Part shown: positions 26,877 to 36,822 of the stretch, piece by piece
Numbering within the stretch: position 1 is the first letter of the stretch
Layout of the letters: the number at the start of each line of letters is the position of its first letter
Program-made: the position numbers and the translations under genes
DNA from: Gardnerella vaginalis ATCC 14018 = JCM 11026
GTDB lineage: Bacteria > Actinomycetota > Actinomycetes > Actinomycetales > Bifidobacteriaceae
Length of the DNA stretch: 64,000 bases
Reading direction: 5' to 3'
NCBI RefSeq assembly: GCF_001042655.1
Contig: NZ_AP012332.1
Span: forward strand, 372,001-436,000
Notes under the pieces: model-generated
The model's input: only the letters and a program-made list of their open reading frames with translations
What the model was told of the DNA's origin: nothing
The model's database searches: none

Positions 26877-28553
26877 TTGGCTGAATTTATTTACCAAATG
26901 ATTAAGGCACGCAAGTCTTACGGGGATCGCGTGATTCTAGACGACGTTACCTTAAGCTTCCTACCAGGCGCAAAGATTGGCGTTGTAGGGCCTAACGGCA
27001 TGGGTAAATCAACGTTGCTGAAGATTATGGCTGGTTTGGAGAATGTATCAAACGGCGAGGCTTCGATTACGCCAGGTTATACCGTTGGAATTTTGCAGCA
27101 GGAGCCACCTCTAGATGAAACGAAGACGGTTGGTGAAAACATTAAGATGGCATTTGGTGAGATTGCGCAAAAAGTGGATCGATTCAACCAAATCGGCGAA
27201 GAGATGGCAAATCCAGATGCTGACTTTGATGCATTGATGGAAGAAATGGGCAAGTTGCAAACAGAGATTGATGCTGCAAATGGTTGGGATTTGGATTCTC
27301 AGCTTGAGCAGGCGATGGATGCTTTGCAATGCCCAGACCCAGATTCGCCTGTTTCTGTGTGCTCTGGTGGAGAAAGGCGTAGAGTGGCGCTGTGCAAGCT
27401 TCTTCTTGAAGCCCCAGATTTGCTGCTGCTGGACGAGCCTACAAACCATTTGGACGCTGAGTCTATTCTTTGGTTGGAACAGTTCTTACACAAGTATGAA
27501 GGCGCTGTTATTGCTGTAACCCACGATCGCTACTTTATGGATAACGTAGCAGAGTGGATCTGCGAGGTGGATCGCGGTCAGCTTTACCCATACAAGGGCA
27601 ATTACACCACTTACTTGGAAACCAAGGCTAAGCGTATGGAAATCCAGGGCGCTAAGGATGCCAAGCTTGCTAAGCGCTTAAAGAATGAGTTGGACTGGGT
27701 GCGTAGCTCGCCGAAGGCTCGTCAGGCCAAGAATAAGGCTCGTTTGGAGCGTTACGACCAAATGGAGCAAGAGGCATGCAATTCCAAGAAGCTTGATTTT
27801 TCGGAGATTCAAATTCCAGCAGGTCCACGCTTGGGATCGCAAGTTTTGGAAGCGAAGCATATTCACAAGGCTTTTGGAGATCGCGTGTTAATCGACGATT
27901 TGTCGTTTACTTTGCCTCGTAACGGTATCGTTGGCGTGATTGGTCCAAACGGTGTTGGTAAGTCTACGCTTTTCAAGACGATTGTTGGCTTGGAGCCACT
28001 TTCTGGTGGAGAGCTTACAGTTGGAGATACTGTGAAGATTTCTTACGTGGATCAGAATCGTGCAGGATTGGATCCTAATAAGAACTTGTGGGAAGCTGTT
28101 TCAGGCGGACTTGATTTTATTGAAGTTGCAGGCGTTGAAATCCCTACTCGCGCATATGTTGCAAGCTTTGGATTTAAAGGTTCGGATCAGCAGAAGCTTA
28201 CGGGCGTGCTTTCTGGCGGCGAGCGTAATCGCTTGAATTTGGCTTTAACTCTTAAGCAGGGCGGCAACTTGCTGCTGCTTGATGAGCCTACTAACGATTT
28301 AGATGTTGAGACTCTTGAAAGCTTAGAGAACGCTTTGCTTGACTTCCCAGGTTGCGCTGTAGTGGTGAGCCACGATCGTTGGTTCCTTGACCGCGTTGCC
28401 ACGCATATTCTTGCATGGGAAGGCGACGATGAGAATCCTGCAAAATGGTACTGGTTCGAAGGTAACTTCCAAGCTTACGAAGAAAATAAGATCGCACGCC
28501 TTGGTGAAGAAGCTGCTCGTCCTCATCGCTTGCATCGTAAGCTTACTCGCTAA
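26877..28553 (+). CDS. ettA: Energy-dependent translational throttle protein EttA (ABC-F ATPase)
   Basis: Ribosome-associated ABC-F protein that gates early elongation according to ADP/ATP ratio. Two ATPase domains without membrane segments: the first has GPNGMGKST (Met where Ala is usual), CSGGERRRVAL and LLLLDEPTNHLD; the second has GPNGVGKST, LSGGERNRLNLA and LLLLDEPTNDLD. Between them is the charged P-site tRNA-interacting linker (near residues 245-310). The start is TTG 26877: MAEFIYQM is the canonical N-terminus, and AAGGATGG lies upstream. The preceding 140 bp are very AT-rich with no gene. Confidence 0.95.
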   Translation: MAEFIYQMIKARKSYGDRVILDDVTLSFLPGAKIGVVGPNGMGKSTLLKIMAGLENVSNGEASITPGYTVGILQQEPPLDETKTVGENIKMAFGEIAQKVDRFNQIGEEMANPDADFDALMEEMGKLQTEIDAANGWDLDSQLEQAMDALQCPDPDSPVSVCSGGERRRVALCKLLLEAPDLLLLDEPTNHLDAESILWLEQFLHKYEGAVIAVTHDRYFMDNVAEWICEVDRGQLYPYKGNYTTYLETKAKRMEIQGAKDAKLAKRLKNELDWVRSSPKARQAKNKARLERYDQMEQEACNSKKLDFSEIQIPAGPRLGSQVLEAKHIHKAFGDRVLIDDLSFTLPRNGIVGVIGPNGVGKSTLFKTIVGLEPLSGGELTVGDTVKISYVDQNRAGLDPNKNLWEAVSGGLDFIEVAGVEIPTRAYVASFGFKGSDQQKLTGVLSGGERNRLNLALTLKQGGNLLLLDEPTNDLDVETLESLENALLDFPGCAVVVSHDRWFLDRVATHILAWEGDDENPAKWYWFEGNFQAYEENKIARLGEEAARPHRLHRKLTR

Positions 28554-28623
28554 ATCGCGTATAACTCGTGCTATCAGAGTAAAACTGAATTAAAATCACG
28601 TATTGAGCTAAAAAGGAGAACAA

Positions 28624-29622
28624 ATGCCGATACTTGATAAAAATGATTCTTCTAAAGTCCAAGAGTATGAGGAATTCATAAAACATTCGCCTTATGGAAA
28701 CGCTATGCAAGATATGCGTTGGGCAGATGTGAAAAGCAACTGGATTAGTGAATACGTTTATCTAGAAGAAAACGGTAAGATTACAGCAGCAATGTCTGTT
28801 CTCGGCATAAAAGCTGTTGATGATAAAATGTTCCTCTATGCTCCTCATGGACCAGTAAGTGATTTTTATGATATAGAAACCACTAAGAAGCTGATTGAAG
28901 AAGCTAAGCCTCTTATTGAAAAGTACAATGCATTTTTGCTACGAATGGATCCTTGCGTTAAAAACGATCAAGATCTTGTTAAGAAGTATAGAGAGCAAGG
29001 TTTTACTTTTAGGAGCGATGGGGAAAAACTTCACTCTTTCTCCAATCCTCGATATGAGATGATGCTAGACCTTGAGGGTAAGTCTATGGATGATCTTCTT
29101 GCTGGGTTTAGTGCGATGACAAGAAGGCACATAAGGGCTTCTTTAAAAGCTGGCGTTACATCTAGGTGGAGTCGTTCTCAGGAAGATATTGACAAGTTCT
29201 ATGAGCTTACTGAGATTATGGCAAAAAGACACGGTATTACATACAGACCTAAAGAGTATTTTGAGAGATTGCTTGCAGCTTATCCAGAAATGAGAATTTA
29301 TAGCACGGACTATGAGGGTAAGACTATTGCGTGCATGATTGGTTTGCCTTATAACGGTGAATTATGGTACATGTATGGTGCTACTGCGACCATGCAGGGC
29401 AAGGTGAGCCCAGGGTATTTGTCTATATGGGATTTGATTCAGTGGGCGCATGAGCTTGGAATGAAGTACTTTAACATGGGTGGTGTGTTCTCACTTGATG
29501 TTAGCGATGGTCTTTATTTCTTTAAGTATGGTTTCTGCAAGGCTACTGATCCGTTTATTTGGATTGGTGAGCTTGATGTCGTTGCAGATGAGGATGCATA
29601 CAGCAAGTTTGTTAATAGGTGA
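28624..29622 (+). CDS. FemAB-type peptidoglycan bridge aminoacyltransferase
   Basis: A 332-residue member of the FemABX/MurM family, which adds amino acids from aminoacyl-tRNA to the lysine (or ornithine) side chain of lipid II. Two GNAT-like halves are visible: FLLRMDPCVK in the first, and MIGLPYNGELWYMYGATATMQGKVSPGYLSIWDLIQWAHELGMKYFNMGGV in the second, the family hallmark. It lacks the long coiled-coil arm of staphylococcal FemA. AAAAGGAG lies 6 nt before the ATG. The amino acid added cannot be told from sequence. It stands alone between ettA and the surface-protein locus. Confidence 0.88.
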   Translation: MPILDKNDSSKVQEYEEFIKHSPYGNAMQDMRWADVKSNWISEYVYLEENGKITAAMSVLGIKAVDDKMFLYAPHGPVSDFYDIETTKKLIEEAKPLIEKYNAFLLRMDPCVKNDQDLVKKYREQGFTFRSDGEKLHSFSNPRYEMMLDLEGKSMDDLLAGFSAMTRRHIRASLKAGVTSRWSRSQEDIDKFYELTEIMAKRHGITYRPKEYFERLLAAYPEMRIYSTDYEGKTIACMIGLPYNGELWYMYGATATMQGKVSPGYLSIWDLIQWAHELGMKYFNMGGVFSLDVSDGLYFFKYGFCKATDPFIWIGELDVVADEDAYSKFVNR

Positions 29623-29656
29623 TCTCCTGAAAATTTGCTATTTCTAGAGTGCTATA

Positions 29657-29795
29657 GTGCGCGAGTTGGGGTGAATCTGGTGCAAAGTACATCATGTCGT
29701 TCGCGCGCTACGCTTTAAGAGCTCATGCAGGTCGCGTCTCCCGTGTTTGTTTCTATTTTGCTCAAAAAGGGAACAAATGCGGGAATATTCTTACG
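29657..29795 (-). repeat. Interspersed element A, degenerate copy A5 (reverse orientation)
   Basis: TTCGCGCGCTACGCTTTAAG and GCAGGTC match copy A4, and the similarity continues outside the core (GTTTGTT, TTTGCTCAAA, AACAAA, GGGAATATTC). The second hairpin is missing. It lies downstream of the FemAB-type gene. Confidence 0.55.
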
Positions 29796-30039
29796 TGATT
29801 TTGATTATCTTGTAGTGTTTTTCTTATCCCGCGTTAGTTTACTTGTATTCGAGTGTAACGGCATGTCGTGTATAGCTTATGCTTATCAATATCATTAATA
29901 AAAAATATATAGCGAAAATTTGTGTAAACCTTATTTTGTTAATGTTTAGTAAGGAAAATCAGTAATTTTTTAAAAAATAATATAAATCTGTGATTAAAAT
30001 CACTCAACAAATTCTCTCAAAATTATTGAATTTTTCCAC
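29796..30039. other. AT-rich region upstream of the surface-protein promoter
   Basis: No gene seen. Very AT-rich between 29890 and 30035. It probably holds upstream promoter or regulator sites for the giant surface protein. Confidence 0.4.
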
Positions 30040-30065
30040 GGGGGGGGGGGGTAGATTACTCTAAT
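30026..30065 (+). promoter_or_regulatory. Candidate slippage-controlled promoter with a 12-G tract
   Basis: Twelve consecutive G (30040-30051), the only long G or C run in the window. A TTGAAT box (30026-30031) and a TAGATT box (30052-30057) flank it, with a 20-bp spacer made mostly of G; nine Gs would give 17 bp. TCTAAT (30060-30065) is an alternative -10. Slippage would alter the spacing and switch expression of the gene at 30181. Confidence 0.5.
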
Positions 30066-30180
30066 TGGCAATTTGCTATCTCTGTGCTTTGTTTTGTTAG
30101 TTATTCTACATTTTATGAACAAATATTTGCCTGTGATGCAAAAAGTCGAAAAGTATAGACGTCCTAAAAGGGTGAAGTAT

Positions 30181-33100
30181 ATGACGAGTAAACAAAATAG
30201 CGCGAAACACATATCCATATCTAAAAAGTGCACAAAATCTTCGTACCTAGATAATTCTGTTATCGATTCAATGGCGAAATCGATTACGTCTACAAACTTT
30301 GAGGCAACTTCTTCTAGAAGGGTCTCTGTACTTCCTAAAATTGCTTTAACAGCAGTGCTAGCAAGTTTGCTTGCATGTGGAGCAGGATTGCCATCTAACC
30401 ATGCATGGGCTAATGGCGTGAATATGCCTGACGGCAGCTATAGGTATGCGAATCGTGATTCTTCTACAAAGGCGCAGAGGTATGTTGATATTAAAGCACT
30501 TCCTTGCGATAAGAATCAGGTAACTGATAAGAATAAGGCTGATAGAGAAACTTACGGACAGTATTACAAGGTCGAATACCAGTTTAATTCTCAGGGTGAA
30601 TGGTGGGGTGGTCGACCATTCTGGTGGGCGAGCGTGCCTAAGGATGTTGACATTGTAGATAATAAAGTTACTTTGCATAAAGATGAACAGTTGACTGGTG
30701 ATGGCGGTTCCAAACAAACAGGTGCAACATATGGAAAGGATGCTTGGAATCAGTCTGCAAGCCGTTTCTGGTTTAGTAAGAATACGGAGAAAACTGAGTT
30801 TGAGAATAACTGGAAGAGGATGACTGGTGAAGCCGGCGGTTATGACAACTCAGGTGATACTTACAATACTTCTACAGCATATATGAACGATACGAGTGCA
30901 CTAATTATTAACTGGGAGAGTAGGGGCAATAGAAAATCTAAGATTAGCTTTGTTATCAAACTGAAAGATAAAACGGAGCCTTTAAAGTTTGCTGCAGGTG
31001 TGTACCAGGTGATGGGCAACTGGCATTACACTGTTGGCAAAGTTGAGATTGCTCCAACGTTACCAAAGTATGCTCAGGAGTTAGAGCTTAATTATCCAAA
31101 TGATAAGGTAGAGGTTGATTCTGCGAAATATGGCAAGAGTCTTACGAAAGACGAAAAGGATAATGTTCTTACAAAGCTGTGGGATGCTAATAAGAGTAAT
31201 ACCGATGTGCTGAAAAAGCTTAAAGGTATGGAACAGACTCAAACTGAAGCGGATTTCAAAAAGGCTGTAAAAGTTAATAATGATGGTAGCGCGACTATTA
31301 CATACAAAGATGACTCTAAGGATACTATTTCTAAGGAGAATCTAACTAAGCGCTACGTGCCATTGTCAGAGCGCACAAAAATTACGTATCCAGCTTTGAC
31401 TCCTGTGAAGAATACGTCTTCTCTTGATTCAACAGAGAAGACGCAAGTTGAAAATGCTATTAAGAATGCTAATCAGAATAAAAATATCAAGAGTGTAACT
31501 GTTGATGGTAACGGTAAAGCGACTATCACGTTTGATGATAAAATTGGCACTCCTTCCACTAAGACAATTGAAGGCAAGTATCTTGTAAAGAAGCAGCGTT
31601 CACTTGCGGATAAGTTTACGCCATTATACGGGTTACCTATTGGTGTGAAGAATCCAAGTAGCCTTTCGCCTGATGACATCAAAAAAGTTCAGGAATCTAT
31701 ATACGATGCTAATAAAAATGTAAATGGATTCCTTGATGCTATAAGTAATAATAAAAATAACATTTCGATTGCAACTAATGGTGATGCAACAATTACTTAC
31801 AAGGATAACGAAAATAGCTTCCCTTCAAAAGATACTATTTCTCACACGTTATTAGTTTATAAGATACCATCTTTATCTGAGAGAGTGAAAATTGCTATGC
31901 CAAGCAGACTTGGTGTAAAGAATGCTGAAGATTTATCTTCACCAGAACAAAATGCAATTAAAGATAATATCAAAAAAGCTAATAAAGATCTCGATCAAAA
32001 TCTTAAGAAAGACGCTAATGCTATTAATGTAGGAAAAGATGGTACTACAACAATAACGTTCAGCGATGATAGTACTGTAAAAATTCGCGGCGAGCGTCTA
32101 GTTTATACGCAAGGTAAAAGCACTGCGCAAGGAACTCATAAAGTTACTACTGGAAAGTATACGTACAATATAACTCCTATTAAGGTGACCAATATTAATA
32201 ATATCGATGGAAATAATTGGGCTGATGCAGCTCGGCGTTTCATGTTCGATAATTATGATTGGACAAATAAAGGAACAGAATTTAATAAAATTAATCATAC
32301 TGAACCGCTTGCAATTGGTGGTAGTAATATAGCTAGCAACAATAAATGGGATCTAGAAAAACAGGCAAGTATATTCACTCCAAAGAGTGGCACTAACGGA
32401 TTAAAAATTAATGTTTGGGGTACACTTGGTATAACTAACATTGTGCATGGAAATAGTGGTATTGAGATTAGAGGTGCTAGTAGTACTTGGAATACTGATG
32501 ATTTGTACTTCACATTATCCAAAGATGATCTTTTCTATGCTGATGGACCAGCGTTTAATCCAGAAGACGAAAAGAAAAAGATTGATGATGCAATAGAGAA
32601 AGCTCTGAAAGATAAGGGATTCTCTGGAGATGAGCTTAATAAACTTAAGAATGAAATATCTAAAGATAAAGATGTTTTATCGGATAAAAACGGTATTAAA
32701 AAACAAGATGACGTTGATAAGCTTCTTAAGAAAATAGACGAGCTTGTTAATAAGAAGAAAGAAGAATCTGATAATAAAAAGCAGATTGATAAGGCTAAGA
32801 AGGATCTTGGTCTTGATGATAAGCAGAAAAAAGAGCTTGATGAACAGCTGAAAGGCGTAACTGATCCTGAAAAGATTCGTGAGAAGATAAACGAATTCCA
32901 GAAGAAGCAGGATCAGCAGAAGCAGACTGAGTCTGATGACAAGCAAAAAGAGGCTGATCAAAAGCAAAAGCAGGCTGTTCAAACTCAGCAGAATGCTGAT
33001 AATAAGACTGTCGACCAAAAGCAGCAGCAAGCTACTCAGGAGGAGAATACTTCTAATCAGCAAGCTGAAAAAGATAAGAAGACTGCTGAGCTTGAGAAGC

Positions 33101-36100
33101 AAAAGCAGGCTGCTATTGATGAAATTCGCAATGGTGAAGATTATAAAAATCTTACGCCTGATGATAAGAAGCAGTTTATTAAGAAGATTCAGCAGGCAAC
33201 TGATGAGAATGATATAAATACTATAAAGCAACAGGCTGCGGAAAAGGCTACTCAGAATCAGACTGCTTTTGATAACAGTAATAATAATGGTCTTGATACT
33301 GCTAAGCAAGCTGCTAAGGATACTATCGGTAAGCTTACTAATCTTAATGATACTGAAAAGCAGAAGTATCAGGGTGATATTGATAAAGCAAATAGTCTTG
33401 ATAAAGTTGCAGAGATTCTCAACAAAGCTGAGTTTGAGGATGCTAAAGCTGCAGCTAAGAAGAAGATTGCTGATCTGAAGCAGAAAGGTGATCTTACTGA
33501 TCAAGAAGCTACAGATCTAAATAATCGCATTGATAAAGCTAATGATTTGCGAGAAGTTGAGGGTATTCTTGAGGAAGCTGAGTTAAATAAAGCTAAGAGT
33601 GATGCTAAATCTGATGTAGATAAGCTCACGAATCTTAACAAAGCTCAAAAGGATGCTTTGAAGCAGAAAATTGATGATGTTGAAACTGATCCTACCAGCG
33701 ATAATTTGAAGACTGTTGATCAGGCTAAGACTGCCATCACTGCTGTTGTTGCTAAGGCTAAAGAGCTTGACAAGAAGATGAGTGATCTTAAGACTCTTGT
33801 TGATTTGGTCAATAAACAGAAAGAAACTCTTAAGAAGTCTGATGGCTACAAGGATACATCTAAGAAGAATGCTTTTGACACTGCATTAACAAATGCATCT
33901 ACTCTTGTTGATCTAACTAAGGGTACGAATGCTGATGGTGCCAAGGTTGATGAGACTAAGAACACATTAGAAAATGCTGTTAAGGATCTCGGTGGTAATA
34001 CTGTTGACAAGTCAAAGCTTCAGCGTGAAATTGAGACCGCTTATGAATGGCAAGGCAAGAATAAGCAGGGTAAAGATGATTCTTCTATAAAGAAGAATCC
34101 AAAGTATGAGAATGCTTCTAAAGATAAGAAGAATGATTTTGATACTGCTCTGTCTAATGCAAAGAAAGTTTATGACCAAAAAGATGCTTCACAGGTGTCT
34201 ATTAATGAGGCTGAATATAAGTTAAGCAAAGCAATTGATGCTCTTGATGGTCATAATAAATCTGATTTGAATGATGCCATAAAGAAAGCAAATTCAAAGA
34301 AATCTGAAATTGTTTACAATAACGCGTCAGAAGATAAGAAATCTGCTTTTGATGAAGCGTTAAGATATGCTGAGGAAATCGAAAAGAAGCTTGGCGCATC
34401 AGATGTTGAGATTAGTAAAGCAAAAGACGACTTGGATAAGGCACTTAACGATCTTAATGGTAAGGTTAAAACTTCTGATTTGGAAGCTGCTGTAGAAAAA
34501 GCAAAGAAAATGAGGAAGTCAACAACTGATCCTAAATCTGATGGCGATCCTAAGTATGAGAATGCTTCTCAAGAAAAGAAGCAAGCTGTTGATACGGCTC
34601 TCAATCGCGCTGAGTCTGCTCTTGCTGACGCTAATAATGATAAGTCAAAGAACACTCCTGAGCAAAAGCAGAAAGCTATTGATGAAGCATTAAATAAACT
34701 TAATGATGCTATTAGTAATCTTGATGGTGTTGACAAGACTAAGTTGACAGGAAAGCTTACGGAGGCAAAAGGTAAAAAGGGTACTCCTGCTTATAAGAAT
34801 GCTTCTAATACCAATAGTAAAGCGCTTGATGACGCTATAGCTTCTGCAGAAAATATCGTAAATAAAGCTGGTGCAACAGAGAAGGAAATTTCTGATGCTA
34901 TCAATAAGCTTACCAAAGCTATCGATGGTTTGGATGGTCATGATATTTCTGATTTGCATAACGCTGTTGATAATGCCAATACTAAGAAGTCTAAAGTGTC
35001 TTACAAGAATGCCAATCAAGATAAGCGAGATAATTTTGATAAGGCTCTGAAAGCTGCTGAAGAAATCTTGAAGAACCCTAATGGTAAGACTGAGCAGGCA
35101 ATAAAGACTGCTAAGGATAATCTTGAAATTGCATCGAACGAGCTGGATGGCGTTGTTGATACATCTAAGCTGCAGTCTGAAGTTACTAAGGATACTGATA
35201 TAAAGGATAAGCCGCAGTATAAGAATGCTGATAAAGATAAGCAGACTACTTTTGATCAGGCTCTTATCGAAGCTCAGAATGCTTTGAGTGAAGCGAAGAA
35301 CAATAAGTCTCAGAAGTCTCCTGAGGATAAGCAGAGTGCTGTTGACAATGCTTTGAAGAATCTTCAGACTGCTGCATCTTCGTTGAATGGTGCTGATATT
35401 AGTGCTTTGCAGGAAGAGATTGCTCTTGAAGGCACTGTGAGAATGTCTTCTGCGTACCTCTATGACACTTCGGATAAAAAGACTGCATATAATGATGCTT
35501 TGCAAGATGCGCGAGATCTCGTTTCAAAGTTGGCTGATATATCTGGTACTGGTAAAGATCTTGCTTCTAAGACTCAATCAGAGCGTCAAGCTCTTGTTGA
35601 TTCTGCTTTGAAGAAGCTCCAGCGGGCTAAGAATGCGTTGACTGGTGTAGCTCCTGCTCAGTCTCTGTCTCCAGTTATTCCTGTGAATCCAGAGTTTGAG
35701 CAAAAGCCTGTTCCAGTTCCAACTCCCGATACAACTCCAACTCCAGAGCAAACTCGTGATTCTGGTTTTGGTGTGAATGATAATGCGCCAGCTATTGTAG
35801 ATAAGGGCGAGTTGTATTTGCAGATCGAGGGTGCTGAATCCGATTCGCAATCTAGCGATAATGCAAATGGTTCGCAGCAGAACAATGTGGATGATAACTC
35901 TGGCAATTCTATTAATTCAGGGAATGTTAGCAAGAGTACAAATAGTGGTAATGGTGTCACCAGCAGTTCTGCTGCTAAGCAAGATAATGCATCCAATGAT
36001 AATGGATCACATGATGCAAATATCGATTCTGGTGTAGAGAATTCTCCAGCTGTTAAGCAGGCGGATATTGATGTTTCTAAGGCAAAATCTAATGTTGATA

Positions 36101-36450
36101 GTGCTTTGGCGGAAGCTAAAAAGGTAGCGGCCGATCCTCATAGCACTCAGGAACAAGTGAATGCTGCTGTTGAGAAGCTGAGTGCTGCGCGTAAGGCTTT
36201 GCTTGCTGCTAAGTCTCGTGCTTCGCAGGTTCGTGATGAGGTTCGTGCTCAGGTTATTAAGAATTCTAAGTCTGCTGGTATGCGTGCTTATTCGAATGCT
36301 GAAATGAGTAGTGATAGTAATAAGCGTGGAGAAATCAGTGGCATGAATACTGGTTCTGTTGTTGCTCCTACTGGGCTGCTGGCATCGCTTCTCGCTGCTG
36401 CTGGAGCGCTATTTGCTGCTCGTCGTGGTGGATTGCGCAAAAATAAGTAG
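30181..36450 (+). CDS. Giant cell-wall-anchored surface protein with GA and FIVAR-type modules
   Basis: A 2089-residue surface protein, probably an adhesin or matrix-forming protein. A long signal region ends in ALTAVLASLLACGAG and HAWA, with cleavage near residue 77. Then follow a Trp-rich N-domain (78-300), about four repeats of the LSDPEK-KA-DGT-TITF type (300-640), a further globular part, a Lys/Gln coiled coil (near 800-1035), about three GA-like three-helix modules (1037-1193; GA modules in other species bind albumin), and many FIVAR-type repeats (Y-NA--DKK-FD-AL; about 1195-1820). A Ser/Asn-rich linker leads to a sorting signal: APTG (2062-2065), a hydrophobic helix and RRGGLRKNK. The motif is APTG rather than LPxTG. 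ATG 30181 follows AAAGGGTGAAG. Confidence 0.88.
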   Translation: MTSKQNSAKHISISKKCTKSSYLDNSVIDSMAKSITSTNFEATSSRRVSVLPKIALTAVLASLLACGAGLPSNHAWANGVNMPDGSYRYANRDSSTKAQRYVDIKALPCDKNQVTDKNKADRETYGQYYKVEYQFNSQGEWWGGRPFWWASVPKDVDIVDNKVTLHKDEQLTGDGGSKQTGATYGKDAWNQSASRFWFSKNTEKTEFENNWKRMTGEAGGYDNSGDTYNTSTAYMNDTSALIINWESRGNRKSKISFVIKLKDKTEPLKFAAGVYQVMGNWHYTVGKVEIAPTLPKYAQELELNYPNDKVEVDSAKYGKSLTKDEKDNVLTKLWDANKSNTDVLKKLKGMEQTQTEADFKKAVKVNNDGSATITYKDDSKDTISKENLTKRYVPLSERTKITYPALTPVKNTSSLDSTEKTQVENAIKNANQNKNIKSVTVDGNGKATITFDDKIGTPSTKTIEGKYLVKKQRSLADKFTPLYGLPIGVKNPSSLSPDDIKKVQESIYDANKNVNGFLDAISNNKNNISIATNGDATITYKDNENSFPSKDTISHTLLVYKIPSLSERVKIAMPSRLGVKNAEDLSSPEQNAIKDNIKKANKDLDQNLKKDANAINVGKDGTTTITFSDDSTVKIRGERLVYTQGKSTAQGTHKVTTGKYTYNITPIKVTNINNIDGNNWADAARRFMFDNYDWTNKGTEFNKINHTEPLAIGGSNIASNNKWDLEKQASIFTPKSGTNGLKINVWGTLGITNIVHGNSGIEIRGASSTWNTDDLYFTLSKDDLFYADGPAFNPEDEKKKIDDAIEKALKDKGFSGDELNKLKNEISKDKDVLSDKNGIKKQDDVDKLLKKIDELVNKKKEESDNKKQIDKAKKDLGLDDKQKKELDEQLKGVTDPEKIREKINEFQKKQDQQKQTESDDKQKEADQKQKQAVQTQQNADNKTVDQKQQQATQEENTSNQQAEKDKKTAELEKQKQAAIDEIRNGEDYKNLTPDDKKQFIKKIQQATDENDINTIKQQAAEKATQNQTAFDNSNNNGLDTAKQAAKDTIGKLTNLNDTEKQKYQGDIDKANSLDKVAEILNKAEFEDAKAAAKKKIADLKQKGDLTDQEATDLNNRIDKANDLREVEGILEEAELNKAKSDAKSDVDKLTNLNKAQKDALKQKIDDVETDPTSDNLKTVDQAKTAITAVVAKAKELDKKMSDLKTLVDLVNKQKETLKKSDGYKDTSKKNAFDTALTNASTLVDLTKGTNADGAKVDETKNTLENAVKDLGGNTVDKSKLQREIETAYEWQGKNKQGKDDSSIKKNPKYENASKDKKNDFDTALSNAKKVYDQKDASQVSINEAEYKLSKAIDALDGHNKSDLNDAIKKANSKKSEIVYNNASEDKKSAFDEALRYAEEIEKKLGASDVEISKAKDDLDKALNDLNGKVKTSDLEAAVEKAKKMRKSTTDPKSDGDPKYENASQEKKQAVDTALNRAESALADANNDKSKNTPEQKQKAIDEALNKLNDAISNLDGVDKTKLTGKLTEAKGKKGTPAYKNASNTNSKALDDAIASAENIVNKAGATEKEISDAINKLTKAIDGLDGHDISDLHNAVDNANTKKSKVSYKNANQDKRDNFDKALKAAEEILKNPNGKTEQAIKTAKDNLEIASNELDGVVDTSKLQSEVTKDTDIKDKPQYKNADKDKQTTFDQALIEAQNALSEAKNNKSQKSPEDKQSAVDNALKNLQTAASSLNGADISALQEEIALEGTVRMSSAYLYDTSDKKTAYNDALQDARDLVSKLADISGTGKDLASKTQSERQALVDSALKKLQRAKNALTGVAPAQSLSPVIPVNPEFEQKPVPVPTPDTTPTPEQTRDSGFGVNDNAPAIVDKGELYLQIEGAESDSQSSDNANGSQQNNVDDNSGNSINSGNVSKSTNSGNGVTSSSAAKQDNASNDNGSHDANIDSGVENSPAVKQADIDVSKAKSNVDSALAEAKKVAADPHSTQEQVNAAVEKLSAARKALLAAKSRASQVRDEVRAQVIKNSKSAGMRAYSNAEMSSDSNKRGEISGMNTGSVVAPTGLLASLLAAAGALFAARRGGLRKNK

Positions 36451-36472
36451 GCAGTTTTAGCAGTGTAAATTG

Positions 36473-36519
36473 GTTGCTCGGTTTTATAGCTTTTTGCTTG
36501 TAGCTGAGCAACTTTTTTA
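36473..36519 (+). terminator. Terminator after the surface protein
   Basis: GTTGCTC (36473-36479) pairs with GAGCAAC (36506-36512), with inner pairing around AGCTTTTTGCTT, followed by TTTTTT. Confidence 0.8.
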
Positions 36520-36599
36520 TTCTCGTAACCTGTATGGCTGACTAGTTTATAACCGTATGCACTTATGCAGGTCATTTTTTACTTGTATTTGTACGTGCT

Positions 36600-36822
36600 A
36601 TGGGGTGAATATGGCGTAGGGTGTGTTTCGACGTTAGCGCGGTTTAAGTGCGCTCACGTCTTTGCCGCACGTAAAGTCCACTGGACTTTACGTTTGAGCG
36701 GCTCAGCGCTCCGAATTGCCTTCGCGCGCTACGCTTTAAGCGCGAAGGCAGGTCTCGCGCCCGCGTTTGTTGTCGTATTTGCTCAAATGATAAACAAACT
36801 TGGGAAAATATTCCTTTAGGAT
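36600..36822 (-). repeat. Interspersed palindromic element A, copy A4 (reverse orientation)
   Basis: Read on the minus strand: GCCTTCGCGC / GCGCGAAGGC hairpin around TTAAAGCGTA, AATTCGGAGCGCTGAGCCGC, a palindrome with arms CGTAAAGTCC / GGACTTTACG as in A1, then GCGGCAAAGACGTGAGCGC. The core is 36640-36770; weaker similarity to A5 extends on both sides. Confidence 0.8.

Noticed and set aside
30040..30051. Translational phase variation by frame switching at the G tract
   Set aside because: In the surface-protein frame, TAG follows the tract immediately, and the short GTG frame from 29990 cannot join the gene at any tract length. Promoter spacing is more plausible.
32677..33504. A 275-codon minus-strand frame of almost only Leu/Ile/Ser opposite the surface protein
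   Set aside because: It mirrors the Lys/Asp/Asn-rich coiled coil and GA region on the other strand; it has no ribosome site and overlaps a clear gene.
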